Shown: positions 41,741 through 49,844 of the stretch, piece by piece
Position numbering within the stretch: position 1 is the first letter of the stretch
Layout of the letters: every line of letters begins with the position of its first letter
DNA from: Bacteroidales bacterium
GTDB taxonomy: Bacteria > Bacteroidota > Bacteroidia > Bacteroidales > Muribaculaceae
NCBI GenBank assembly: GCA_004557825.1
Contig: SFFL01000002.1
Location: 89,535 to 153,534, forward strand
Direction: 5' to 3'
DNA length: 64,000 nt
Translations under genes and position numbers: made by a program
Notes under the pieces: model-generated
The model's input: the letters and a program-made list of their open reading frames with translations, nothing else
Told to the model about the DNA's origin: nothing
Databases searched by the model: none

Positions 41741-42463
41741 ATGCCAAAAACCAACTATATCCCCGCGCTTTACTCCTTCCTCGAGGAGCTTGGCCGCCGT
41801 CAGGACCGCAACTGGTTCAAAGCCAACAAGAACCGCTACGACGATCTCCGCGCCCAGTGGCTTGCCGACCTCGACACGCTCATCCTCCTCTGCTCACAGT
41901 GGTGGCCCGAGCTGAAAGGCCAGACCGGCGCCTCCTCGGCCTTCCGCATCTACCGCGACACCCGCTTCTCGCAGGATAAATCGCCCTACAAAACATACTT
42001 CTCGGCCTCTATTTCGCCCCGAGGCCGCGGCAGCGAAAGCGTGCACCTCCCCGGATTCTACATCCAGGTTGGCCCTGGCCGCATCGGCGGTGCCACCGAC
42101 TCCTACGAAGCTGAATCCTCGGGCCTTTACGGCGGTATGTGGTGCCCCGAAGCGCCCCTGCTGCGCAAGCTCCGCAAAGCCATCGTCGACAATATCGAGG
42201 AATTTGAGGAAATCATCAACGAACCCGCCCTGCAGGCCAACTTCCCCGGCTGGTACGGCGACCGCCTCAAGACCATCCCCAAAGGCTACGACCGCAATCA
42301 CCCCCAGGCCGAGCTTCTCCGCCTGAAAGAATACGGCAAATATATGCCCCTGGGGCGCAGCTTCTTCTCCGACCCCCGCTGGCCCGAAGCCGCCGCCGAC
42401 AAGCTCCACATCCTCTACCCCCTCCTCCGCTTCCTCGAATACTCCCTCACCGAAGAGCCCTAA
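41741..42463 (+). CDS. DUF2461-family protein
   Basis: The 240-residue protein matches the DUF2461 (TIGR02453-type) pattern: FLEELGRRQDRNWFKANKNRYDDL at the start, FRIYRDTRFSQDKSPYKTYF, GFYIQVGPGRIGGATDSYEAESSGL (usually …GGGxW), and a final GRSFFSDPRWPE segment. No activity is firmly known for this family. It is in a short operon with the DUF4834-like gene. Confidence 0.88.
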   Translation: MPKTNYIPALYSFLEELGRRQDRNWFKANKNRYDDLRAQWLADLDTLILLCSQWWPELKGQTGASSAFRIYRDTRFSQDKSPYKTYFSASISPRGRGSESVHLPGFYIQVGPGRIGGATDSYEAESSGLYGGMWCPEAPLLRKLRKAIVDNIEEFEEIINEPALQANFPGWYGDRLKTIPKGYDRNHPQAELLRLKEYGKYMPLGRSFFSDPRWPEAAADKLHILYPLLRFLEYSLTEEP

Positions 42464-42489
42464 CCCCCGCTTTTTTTGCGTGCTATATA

Positions 42490-42519
42490 TTGCCGCCTCG
42501 GAAAAAATGCTTAAATTTG
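42490..42519 (+). promoter_or_regulatory. Bacteroidota-type promoter of the EEP-family gene
   Basis: TTG (42490-42492), 19 bp, then TAAATTTG (42512-42519), 26 bp before the start codon. Confidence 0.65.
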
Positions 42520-42545
42520 CGACAAACACAACACACTTACCTTAA

Positions 42546-43640
42546 ATGAAACGTATTCTGCTTTCCATACTGCCAGCCCTGTTGGCCTTCGCAGCTGTTG
42601 CCGCCGATGCTCCCGCCCCTGCGGAGAAATCTAAGTCCGATGCCAAATACCAGGTATACGGCGTGGCCTTCTACAACCTCGAAAACCTCTTCGACACCAT
42701 CCCCAACAACCCCCTGGGCCGCGACGATGAGTTCACCCCCGCCGGCAAAAACCACTGGACCGGCGACCGCTACTGGTCGAAAATCGAGAACCTTGCCCGC
42801 GCCATCAGCAATTTCACCACCGCCGTCACCCCCAACGGCCCCGCCTTCATCGGCGTCAGCGAAATTGAGAACCGCACGGTGCTCGAAGACCTGGTGAAAG
42901 CCGTCGACAAGCGCCTTGTGGCCGACGGTAAGAAACCCTGGAACCTCCAGATCGTGCACCACGATTCGCCCGACCGCCGCGGCGTGGACGTGGCTGCCCT
43001 CTACAACCCCCGCTACTTCCGCCTCCACAGCGTGAGCAACTCCCTGCTCTCCATCCCCTCCAACCCCAACTTCCGTTCCCGCGACCAGATGTGCGTCACC
43101 GGCGTTATGGGCGCCGACACCCTCTCGGTAATCGTAAACCACTGGCCCTCACGTATGGGCGGACAGCAGCAGAGCAACTACCTCCGCGAGGCCGCCGCTG
43201 CCTTGAGCAAGCACATCGCCGACTCCCTCTGGACCCTCCGTCCCAACCAGGGCGTAATCGTGATGGGCGACCTCAACGACGACCCCATGGACCCCTCCTG
43301 CGCAAAAGTGCTCGGCGCTGCCAAGAAAGCCGACAAAGTAAGCGAACACCAGTTCTACAACCCCTTCTGGCAGATGCTCGACCGCGGCATCGGCACCCTG
43401 GCCTACCGCTCTCAGTGGAACCTCTTCGACCAGATTATCGTGAGCGGGTCGCTCCTGGAGAGCAACACCGGCAAGCACCGCCTACACTTCTGGAAAGCCC
43501 AGGTCAACAACTTTGAATTCCTCCGCGACAACGAAGGCACCCGCCAGAACTACCCCCTGCGCACCTTCTCCGGCGGCTCCTACCTCAACGGTTACTCCGA
43601 CCACTTCCCCACCGAAATCTTCCTCATCCGCCAGAGATAA
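42546..43640 (+). CDS. Secreted endonuclease/exonuclease/phosphatase-family protein
   Basis: The 364-residue protein has a signal peptide (MKRILLSILPALLAFAAVAADA) and the EEP fold motifs: VAFYNLENLFDT, FIGVSEIENRTVLEDL (metal-binding Glu), VNHWPSRMGG, VIVMGDLNDDP and the closing GYSDHFPTEIFL (catalytic His). Family members hydrolyse phosphodiester or phosphomonoester bonds. A secreted nuclease or lipid phosphatase is plausible, and the substrate is not readable from sequence. It is a single gene with its own promoter. Confidence 0.9.
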   Translation: MKRILLSILPALLAFAAVAADAPAPAEKSKSDAKYQVYGVAFYNLENLFDTIPNNPLGRDDEFTPAGKNHWTGDRYWSKIENLARAISNFTTAVTPNGPAFIGVSEIENRTVLEDLVKAVDKRLVADGKKPWNLQIVHHDSPDRRGVDVAALYNPRYFRLHSVSNSLLSIPSNPNFRSRDQMCVTGVMGADTLSVIVNHWPSRMGGQQQSNYLREAAAALSKHIADSLWTLRPNQGVIVMGDLNDDPMDPSCAKVLGAAKKADKVSEHQFYNPFWQMLDRGIGTLAYRSQWNLFDQIIVSGSLLESNTGKHRLHFWKAQVNNFEFLRDNEGTRQNYPLRTFSGGSYLNGYSDHFPTEIFLIRQR

Positions 43641-43649
43641 AATTTGTAG

Positions 43650-43670
43650 GGACGCACCCCAGGTGCGTCC
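43650..43670. repeat. GGACGCACC palindrome
   Basis: Perfect 9-bp arms with a 3-nt loop. It is related in sequence to the stem of the family F element 33 bp further on. Confidence 0.75.
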
Positions 43671-43680
43671 ACTATTCGTA

Positions 43681-43758
43681 CTGAATATCAATCATTTAAG
43701 CAGACGCACCCGGAGTGCGTCCCCATAGGTTGATACGTCGCCGACTATTTTGACATAG
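43681..43758. repeat. Intergenic palindromic repeat, family F copy 2
   Basis: Aligns without gaps to 14-91. The stem here is GACGCAC/GTGCGTC (43703-43721). Confidence 0.6.
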
Positions 43759-43770
43759 CCGCCCTGCCGC

Positions 43771-43822
43771 AAACCGCCGCGCTACTTGCCCTTTCCCCAA
43801 AAGGCTTGTAGCGCGGCGGTTT
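43771..43822 (+). terminator. Long hairpin with 15-bp perfect arms
   Basis: AAACCGCCGCGCTAC and GTAGCGCGGCGGTTT enclose 22 nt. A short T-rich stretch follows. It may stop transcripts entering from the EEP gene, but the T-run is interrupted. Confidence 0.5.
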
Positions 43823-44008
43823 ACGTTAATTTTAACACCCATTAACACCCCGTGTGCAAAAACTTAAACTTAGTAATTTCTCACCACCTTTCATAATATT
43901 TTATTAACTTTCGAGCGTTTTCAATTTAGGAATATAAATTTCCAAGCATATCAGTATTGAGCGGCCATTGCGCGCCGCAACAGTTTTTCAGGTACAATTT
44001 CTACAGCT

Positions 44009-45808
44009 ATGATCGAACGTTTCACCAACCGCACCGATTTCACCGATTACGATGACTTCCGGCAGAATTTCCGCCTCATAATCCCCGAAAATTTCAACTT
44101 CGCCTACGACGTGGTCGACGCCTGGGCCGCCGAGGAGCCCGACCGCGAGGCTCTGCTCTGGACCAACCCCGCCGGTGAGGAGCGCCGCTTCACCTTCCGT
44201 CAGCTCAAAGAGCTGTCCGACTCCGCCGCTGCCTTCTTCCAGGCCTTGGGCGTGAAGCACGGCACCCGCGTGATGCTTATGCTCAAGCGCCGCTACCACT
44301 TCTGGATAGCCATGATGGCGCTGCACAAACTCGGCGCCGTGGCCATTCCGGCCACACATCTGCTCACCGCCGAGGATATCATCTACCGCTGCCACAAAGC
44401 CGACATCCGCGTGATTGTGGCCGCCGGTGAGCCTTCAATCACCCGCAACATCAACGAAGCCATAAAGCACTGCCCCTCAGTGGAGTGGCTCATATCCTCA
44501 GGTCCCGATCTGCCCGAAGGATGGCTCAACTTCGACACCGGTATGGAGAAAGCCCCCGCATTCCGTCGGCCGCTCCACCCCAACACCAACGCCGACACGA
44601 TGCTCATCTACTTCACCTCCGGCACCTCCGGCGAACCAAAGATGGTGGCCCACGATTTCACCTATCCTCTGGGCCACATCGTCACCGCCCGCTTCTGGCA
44701 TAACCTCCATCCAGGCGACCTCCACCTCACCCTGGCCGACACCGGATGGGGTAAAGCCGTCTGGGGCAAGCTCTACGGCCAGTGGATCTGCGGCGCCGAC
44801 GTCTTCGTATACGACTTCGACAAATTCGTGGCCGCCGACCTCCTGGCCATAATGGCCCGCTACCACATCACCTCCTTCTGCGCGCCTCCCACCGTGTTCC
44901 GCTTCCTCATCCGCGAAGACATCCGCAGCTACGACCTCTCCGCGCTCACCCGCTGCACCATCGCCGGAGAAGCCCTCAACCCATCGGTGTTCGAGAAATG
45001 GAAAGAACTCACCGGCATAGAGCTGCGCGAGGGCTTCGGCCAGACCGAAACAACCCTCACCGTGGGCACTTTCCCCTGGATTAAGCCCCGCCCCGGCTCG
45101 ATGGGCATCCCCAACCCCCTCTACGACCTCGACGTGGTCGACGACGAAGGGCACCCCGTGCCTCCCGGCGTCAACGGCGAGATAGTGATCCGCGCCCGCC
45201 GCGACGCCTCCCGACCGGCCGGCCTCTTCAAATGCTACCTCGACGACGAACCACTCACCGAAGCCGCCTGGCACGACGGCCTATACCACACCGGCGACAT
45301 CGCCTGCCGCGACGCCGACGGCTACCTCTGGTTTGTCAGCCGCAAAGATGACGTAATCAAATCGTCGGGCTACCGCATCGGCCCCTTCGAGGTGGAAAGC
45401 GCCTGCCTCACCCACCCCGCCGTGGTGGAGTGCGCCATCACCGCCGTGCCCGACGAAATCCGCGGACAAATCGTGAAAGCCACCATCGTTCTGGCCAAAG
45501 ACTACGTGCGCCTGGCCGGTGCCGACCTCGTGCGCGACATCCAGGACCACGTAAAGCGCATCACCGCCCCCTACAAATACCCCCGCGTAATCGAGTTTGT
45601 GAAAGAACTCCCCAAGACCATCTCCGGCAAAATCCGCCGCGTAGCTATCCGCGCCACCGACGCCGCCAACTCCGCCGCTTCAAGCATCGCCGATGCTGCC
45701 AACTCCGCCGCCTCCAGCATCGCTGATGCTGCCAACAGCGCCGCAGCCACCGGCAAGAAAGCCGGCGGCCGCCACAATACACCGGGAGCCACCCCCGCCT
45801 TCCAGTAA
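44009..45808 (+). CDS. AMP-binding acyl-CoA synthetase (acetyl/medium-chain type) with repetitive C-terminal tail
   Basis: The 599-residue protein has the ANL adenylate-forming motifs: YFTSGTSGEPKMVAH (nucleotide loop), EGFGQTETT, YHTGDIACRDADGYLWFVSRKDDVIKSSGYRIGPFEVES and the C-terminal KTISGKIRR with the catalytic Lys. It activates a carboxylic acid to the CoA thioester via the adenylate; similarity is closest to medium-chain/acetyl-type enzymes. After the normal end (about residue 548) comes an unusual tail of DAANSAASSIA repeats (551-580) and a Gly/Pro end. It is a single gene. Confidence 0.92.
   Translation: MIERFTNRTDFTDYDDFRQNFRLIIPENFNFAYDVVDAWAAEEPDREALLWTNPAGEERRFTFRQLKELSDSAAAFFQALGVKHGTRVMLMLKRRYHFWIAMMALHKLGAVAIPATHLLTAEDIIYRCHKADIRVIVAAGEPSITRNINEAIKHCPSVEWLISSGPDLPEGWLNFDTGMEKAPAFRRPLHPNTNADTMLIYFTSGTSGEPKMVAHDFTYPLGHIVTARFWHNLHPGDLHLTLADTGWGKAVWGKLYGQWICGADVFVYDFDKFVAADLLAIMARYHITSFCAPPTVFRFLIREDIRSYDLSALTRCTIAGEALNPSVFEKWKELTGIELREGFGQTETTLTVGTFPWIKPRPGSMGIPNPLYDLDVVDDEGHPVPPGVNGEIVIRARRDASRPAGLFKCYLDDEPLTEAAWHDGLYHTGDIACRDADGYLWFVSRKDDVIKSSGYRIGPFEVESACLTHPAVVECAITAVPDEIRGQIVKATIVLAKDYVRLAGADLVRDIQDHVKRITAPYKYPRVIEFVKELPKTISGKIRRVAIRATDAANSAASSIADAANSAASSIADAANSAAATGKKAGGRHNTPGATPAFQ
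45659..45748 (+). repeat. 33-bp in-frame coding repeat
   Basis: The 11-codon unit DAANSAASSIA is repeated twice in full and once in part at the 3' end of the acyl-CoA synthetase gene. Confidence 0.9.
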
Positions 45809-45854
45809 GGCGGCGGCTCTGGCGCCATATTTGCTGAAAATTGCCCCTCTGATA

Positions 45855-45918
45855 CCTTAGCTAAATTAGCTACCTTAGCTAAAATAGCTACCCCAGCTAC
45901 CTTAGCTACCTTAGCTAA
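45855..45918. repeat. 9-bp AGCTA tandem array, family C copy 3
   Basis: Seven units of 9 bp (TTAGCTAAA or TTAGCTACC types) lie between convergent genes. It is the longest of three such arrays in the window. Confidence 0.9.
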
Positions 45919-45926
45919 TCCCCCGA

Positions 45927-46256
45927 TCAGATAGTGACCCTGCGGGTGAGCGAACCTGCCCGCAGGATATAAATCCCCTTCGAGTTGATGCGCAGACGAT
46001 GAATCCCCGCCGGCACATTCTCCTGATGAATCTGCTGCCCCAGAATCGAGAACAGCTTCACCGTCACCGGCCGCTGCGAATATATATATATGTATCCGTC
46101 GCGCACAACAGTCTCCACCGGCTGGTCGGTGTCGAGCGAGCGCACCACCTCCTGCCCGGGGGTAGTGACCTCCTCCCAGGCCGGTGCCGCGCCCGCAGCC
46201 AAAGCCGCGCCCGCCAGTAACACCAAGGATAATATGATGCGACGTATCTTTTTCAT
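45927..46256 (-). CDS. Small secreted protein consisting mainly of a T9SS-like C-terminal domain
   Basis: The 109-residue protein has a signal peptide (MKKIRRIILSLVLLAGAALAAGA). The last 60 residues resemble the type A sorting domain of the type IX secretion system (VKLFSILGQQIHQENVPAGIHRLRINSKGIYILRAG…RRVTI). Normally such a domain ends a much larger cargo protein; here almost nothing precedes it. The longer reading frame to 46346 is rejected because the extra N-terminus hides the signal peptide. It could be a remnant, an adaptor or a misassigned fold. Confidence 0.7.
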   Translation of the reverse strand: MKKIRRIILSLVLLAGAALAAGAAPAWEEVTTPGQEVVRSLDTDQPVETVVRDGYIYIYSQRPVTVKLFSILGQQIHQENVPAGIHRLRINSKGIYILRAGSLTRRVTI

Positions 46257-46716
46257 TATGCCAAAACAGCGCCTCAAGCCGCATCCCGTGCGCAGGAGCT
46301 GCCACGCTGCCTTATTCGACCTGCAAAAATACCAAAAGTTTAACATTCCGCCAACTATTCAGGTGGTTTTCTTAATATTAACATTTTTTAACCACCCAAA
46401 ACCACTTTTTTTGCTAAAAATTCGCGCTTTTGTTAAAGCTTTTTAATATCTTTGCCACGATTCTATTGAGTTAAGCGTAGCAGCATCATGCCTTAAGCAT
46501 ACCGGAAAACGGCGGCAAGCACCTCTGATACCATCTAATACCCCCCCTCTCAGCTTGCCCTAAACATCTATCCCATCGGCCTAAGCGTAGGCCCGAACAA
46601 AGTAGAGATTTTTCCGTAAGAACCTCATTCCCAACACACAAGGTTCGAGATTATTTTGCTCTTCGCGTAATTATTTTCGGAAACTGAAAACTTCATTAAT
46701 TTCAAATTATCCTTAA
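46257..46716. other. 460-bp regulatory spacer with a long leader for PUL 2
   Basis: The spacer is divergent between the T9SS-like gene and susC of PUL 2. It has a good -7 element at 46447 and then about 250 nt of leader with a short hairpin (GGCCTAAGCGTAGGCC, 46579-46594). No ORF is supported. Confidence 0.6.
46447..46454 (+). promoter_or_regulatory. Candidate -7 element for PUL 2
   Basis: TATCTTTG fits TAnnTTTG. TTTG-like sequences upstream are at non-standard distances (14 or 33 bp), as might be expected of an activator-dependent promoter. The susC start is 262 bp downstream. Confidence 0.55.
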
Positions 46717-49700
46717 ATGAAACATTCACAAACAGGAATCGCCAAGAAATTCCTATTTCTTATGGTGGGACTGCTCGTCGGCTTCAGCATACAGGCCCAG
46801 CAGTCGATTACCGTGAGCGGTACGGTCACCGATCCCCAAGGTGAACCGCTTATCGGCGCAAGTGTGCTCGCACAAGGCACCACAACAGGCGCCTCTACCA
46901 ACATCGACGGCAACTTCACCATCAAAATCGCTCCCACAGGCACTCTCGTTGTTTCCTACGTTGGCTACGACACACAGAATGTAGCCGTTCAGGGCCGCAC
47001 CCACATCGACGTGCAGCTCAAAGAGAACTCCGTGATGCTCAACGAAGTGGTAGCCATCGGTTATGGTACCGTGAAAAAGCAGGACGCCACCGGCTCCGTT
47101 GCTGTAATCAAGCCCGACGAAGTGGAGGCCGGTATGGCTACTTCGGTTCAGGATATGCTCGTAGGCCAGACCCCGGGCGTAGTGGTAACTCCTTCGGGTG
47201 GTCCTGAAGGCGGCGCCAGCATCCGTATCCGCGGCGGCTCTTCGCTCAACGCTTCCAACGACCCTCTGATTGTGATCGACGGTGTGCCTCTGAGCAACGA
47301 CGGCGTGCAGGGTATGGGCAATGCCCTGGGTATGATCTCGCCTGAGAACATCGAGAGCATGACCGTGCTGAAAGATGCCTCCGCTACAGCCATCTACGGT
47401 TCGCGCGCATCAAACGGTGTGATCATCATCACCACAAAGAAAGGCAAATCGGGCAAGCCCCAGATCAATTTCTCGGCCAACCTCTATGTGGATACTCCCC
47501 GCAAGAAATATGAGAACATGAGCGCCGACCAGTTCCGCGAAGCTGTGATGGAGCGCACCAAACCCGGCTCGGCAAACCGCGCTCTTCTGGGCGACGCCTC
47601 CACCAACTGGCAGGACGAAGTGCTCCGCACCACCGTCAGCTCCGACTACAACCTGAGCATCGGCGGCTCGCTCGGCGTGGTTCCTTACCGCGTAAACGTA
47701 TCATATACCAACTCCAACGGTATCATCAAGACCTCGAAGATGGACCGCGTCACCGCCGGCATCTCTCTTACTCCCAAGTTCTTCGACAATCATCTGTCGG
47801 TCAACGCCAATGTAAAGGGCTACTACATCCACAACAACTTCGGCAACGAAGGCGCTGTGTATAACGCCATCTCCTACAACCCCACACAGCCCGTCCGCAG
47901 CAACATTCCTGCCATCGGCAATGCCTCGCAGGCTCTCCTCTGGAACGGCTACTACCAGCACACACAGAAAAACAAAAAGCACGATCAGGAAGGTATCTCC
48001 TTCATGACCAATGCCGACATCAACCCTGTGTCGAACCTTATGGAGCGCGACAACTACGCCAACGTTTACCGCAGCAACGGTAACCTCCAGCTCGACTATG
48101 CCCTCCATTTCCTCCCCGACCTGCACCTCAACCTCAACCTCGGTTACGACGTGACCAAGACCAATGAGACCAACAATGTAACCGCCAACTCCGGTATCTC
48201 CTGGAAGGACGGCAACCAGCAGTTTGGCGGCGGCTACGGCAAAGACACCTACCAGTTCACCTCCAACACCCTTCTTGAGTTCTACCTCAACTACAAGAAA
48301 GAATTCGAGGCCATCAAGTCGAACCTCGACGTAGTGGCCGGTTACTCCTGGCAGCGCTTCTATCGCGAGAGCCACAACAACGGCTCAGTGCCCTTCACCG
48401 ACGAATACTACTATCCCTTCCTCGATGCCGACGACAACTACGTGATCAACGTCGTTCCCGGCACCGCAGCCAACATCGGCAAGCCCTTCGTGCCCAGCCC
48501 CCTGAGCGACGACGGCCTCTACTACTCCAAAGAGCACCTGCAGCTCCTCTCCTTCTACGGCCGTATCAACTACGGTTTCATGAACCGCTACCTCTTCACC
48601 TTCACTCTCCGCGGCGATGCCACATCGCGCTTCTCCAAGGATAACCGCTGGGGCGTATTCCCCGCCGTGGCCCTCGCCTGGAAGATCAACGAAGAATCCT
48701 TCCTTCAGGATGCAGCAGGCTGGATGAGCGACCTCAAGCTCCGTCTGGGCTGGGGTAAGACCGGTCAGCAGGCTGTAGGTTCGGTCAACAACTACACCAC
48801 CACCTACCAGATGAGCCAGGGCACATCGCTTTATCCCAACGGTCTCAACGCATGGTACAACCCCGTATTCCCCAACGGTGTAAACCCCAAACTGAAATGG
48901 GAGACAACCACCACCTGGAACGCCGGCATCGACTTCGGGTTCCTCAACAACCGCATCACCGGTAGCATAGAAGCATACCTGCGCAAGACCACCGACCTTC
49001 TCTCCTTCGTCAACGTGCCCGCAGCATCCTCCACAGTGAATATGCTCAACCAGAACATCGGCGACCTCAAGAACTACGGCGTCGAGTTCAACATTATGGC
49101 ACGCCCCATCGTCACCAACGACTTCACCTGGACTCTGACCTACAACGTAGGCTACAACCACAACGAGGTTACCCGCCTCAACTCGGCCGACGCCGTATAC
49201 ACCACCGGTCCCTCGATCGGCTCACAGGGCCTTACCGCCATGGTTAACGCCGTAGGTCAGCCCGCAAGCAGCTTCTACCTCTACCAGCAGGTATACGATG
49301 CCGCAGGCAACCCCATCGAAGGTGTTTACGTTGACCAGAACGGCGACGGCACCATTGACCAGGCCGACCGCGTGTTCCGTCACGCTAAAGACCCGAAAGT
49401 CACTATGACATTCGGCTCGCAGTTCCGCTACAAGCAGTGGGATCTCGGCTTCAACCTCCGCGCCTCCTTCGGCAACTACGTTTACAACAACGTGGAATCC
49501 TCAAACTCCTCTTACTCCCGTATGTTCCAGTACGGTCTCCACAACCTTGTAAAGGCTGACAACTACTTCGAGAACGACCAGAGCCTCTCCGACTACTATC
49601 TGCGCAACGCATCGTTCCTCCGCTGCGACAACATCACCCTTGGTTACACCTGGGAGAATCTTCTCAACAACAAGCTCCGTCTGCGTCTGTTCGGAGCCGT

Positions 49701-49821
49701 GCAGAACCCCTTCGTAATCACCAAGTACAACGGTATCGACCCCGAGCTTGCAAGCGGCGTGGAATCCTCGCCCTATCCCAAGGCAACCACCTACTCTCTC
49801 GGCCTCGTAGCCACTTTCTAA
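46717..49821 (+). CDS. SusC/RagA TonB-dependent transporter (PUL 2)
   Basis: The 1034-residue protein has a signal peptide and a carboxypeptidase-regulatory-like domain (about 29-110, TVTDPQGEPLIGASVLAQGT). The plug (GTVKKQDATGSVAVIKPDEV) and a barrel ending TYSLGLVATF follow. Unlike the PUL 1 SusC it has no STN domain, so it should not signal through FecR; control probably comes from a SusR-like or hybrid two-component regulator outside the window. It imports oligosaccharides with the SusD encoded 23 bp downstream. Order and partners are those of starch-type loci. Confidence 0.95.
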   Translation: MKHSQTGIAKKFLFLMVGLLVGFSIQAQQSITVSGTVTDPQGEPLIGASVLAQGTTTGASTNIDGNFTIKIAPTGTLVVSYVGYDTQNVAVQGRTHIDVQLKENSVMLNEVVAIGYGTVKKQDATGSVAVIKPDEVEAGMATSVQDMLVGQTPGVVVTPSGGPEGGASIRIRGGSSLNASNDPLIVIDGVPLSNDGVQGMGNALGMISPENIESMTVLKDASATAIYGSRASNGVIIITTKKGKSGKPQINFSANLYVDTPRKKYENMSADQFREAVMERTKPGSANRALLGDASTNWQDEVLRTTVSSDYNLSIGGSLGVVPYRVNVSYTNSNGIIKTSKMDRVTAGISLTPKFFDNHLSVNANVKGYYIHNNFGNEGAVYNAISYNPTQPVRSNIPAIGNASQALLWNGYYQHTQKNKKHDQEGISFMTNADINPVSNLMERDNYANVYRSNGNLQLDYALHFLPDLHLNLNLGYDVTKTNETNNVTANSGISWKDGNQQFGGGYGKDTYQFTSNTLLEFYLNYKKEFEAIKSNLDVVAGYSWQRFYRESHNNGSVPFTDEYYYPFLDADDNYVINVVPGTAANIGKPFVPSPLSDDGLYYSKEHLQLLSFYGRINYGFMNRYLFTFTLRGDATSRFSKDNRWGVFPAVALAWKINEESFLQDAAGWMSDLKLRLGWGKTGQQAVGSVNNYTTTYQMSQGTSLYPNGLNAWYNPVFPNGVNPKLKWETTTTWNAGIDFGFLNNRITGSIEAYLRKTTDLLSFVNVPAASSTVNMLNQNIGDLKNYGVEFNIMARPIVTNDFTWTLTYNVGYNHNEVTRLNSADAVYTTGPSIGSQGLTAMVNAVGQPASSFYLYQQVYDAAGNPIEGVYVDQNGDGTIDQADRVFRHAKDPKVTMTFGSQFRYKQWDLGFNLRASFGNYVYNNVESSNSSYSRMFQYGLHNLVKADNYFENDQSLSDYYLRNASFLRCDNITLGYTWENLLNNKLRLRLFGAVQNPFVITKYNGIDPELASGVESSPYPKATTYSLGLVATF

Positions 49822-49844
49822 TCTCTTAATTCAACAGAAACACA

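Larger units (their letters stand above)
43641..44008. other. 368-bp spacer with palindromic repeats and a long-armed hairpin
   Basis: This spacer holds GGACGCACC/GGTGCGTCC (43650-43670), family F copy 2, and a 15-bp-arm hairpin. The remainder (43830-44008) is AT-rich leader of the acyl-CoA synthetase gene, with no clear promoter motif. Confidence 0.7.

Noticed and set aside
45855..45918. Evenly spaced repeats that might be a CRISPR array
   Set aside because: The unit is only 9 bp with no unique spacers, and no cas genes are present. The 19-bp array at 1733-1789 is rejected for the same reason.
46460..46716. A known riboswitch in the PUL 2 leader
   Set aside because: I see a short hairpin but none of the conserved cores of common riboswitch classes.
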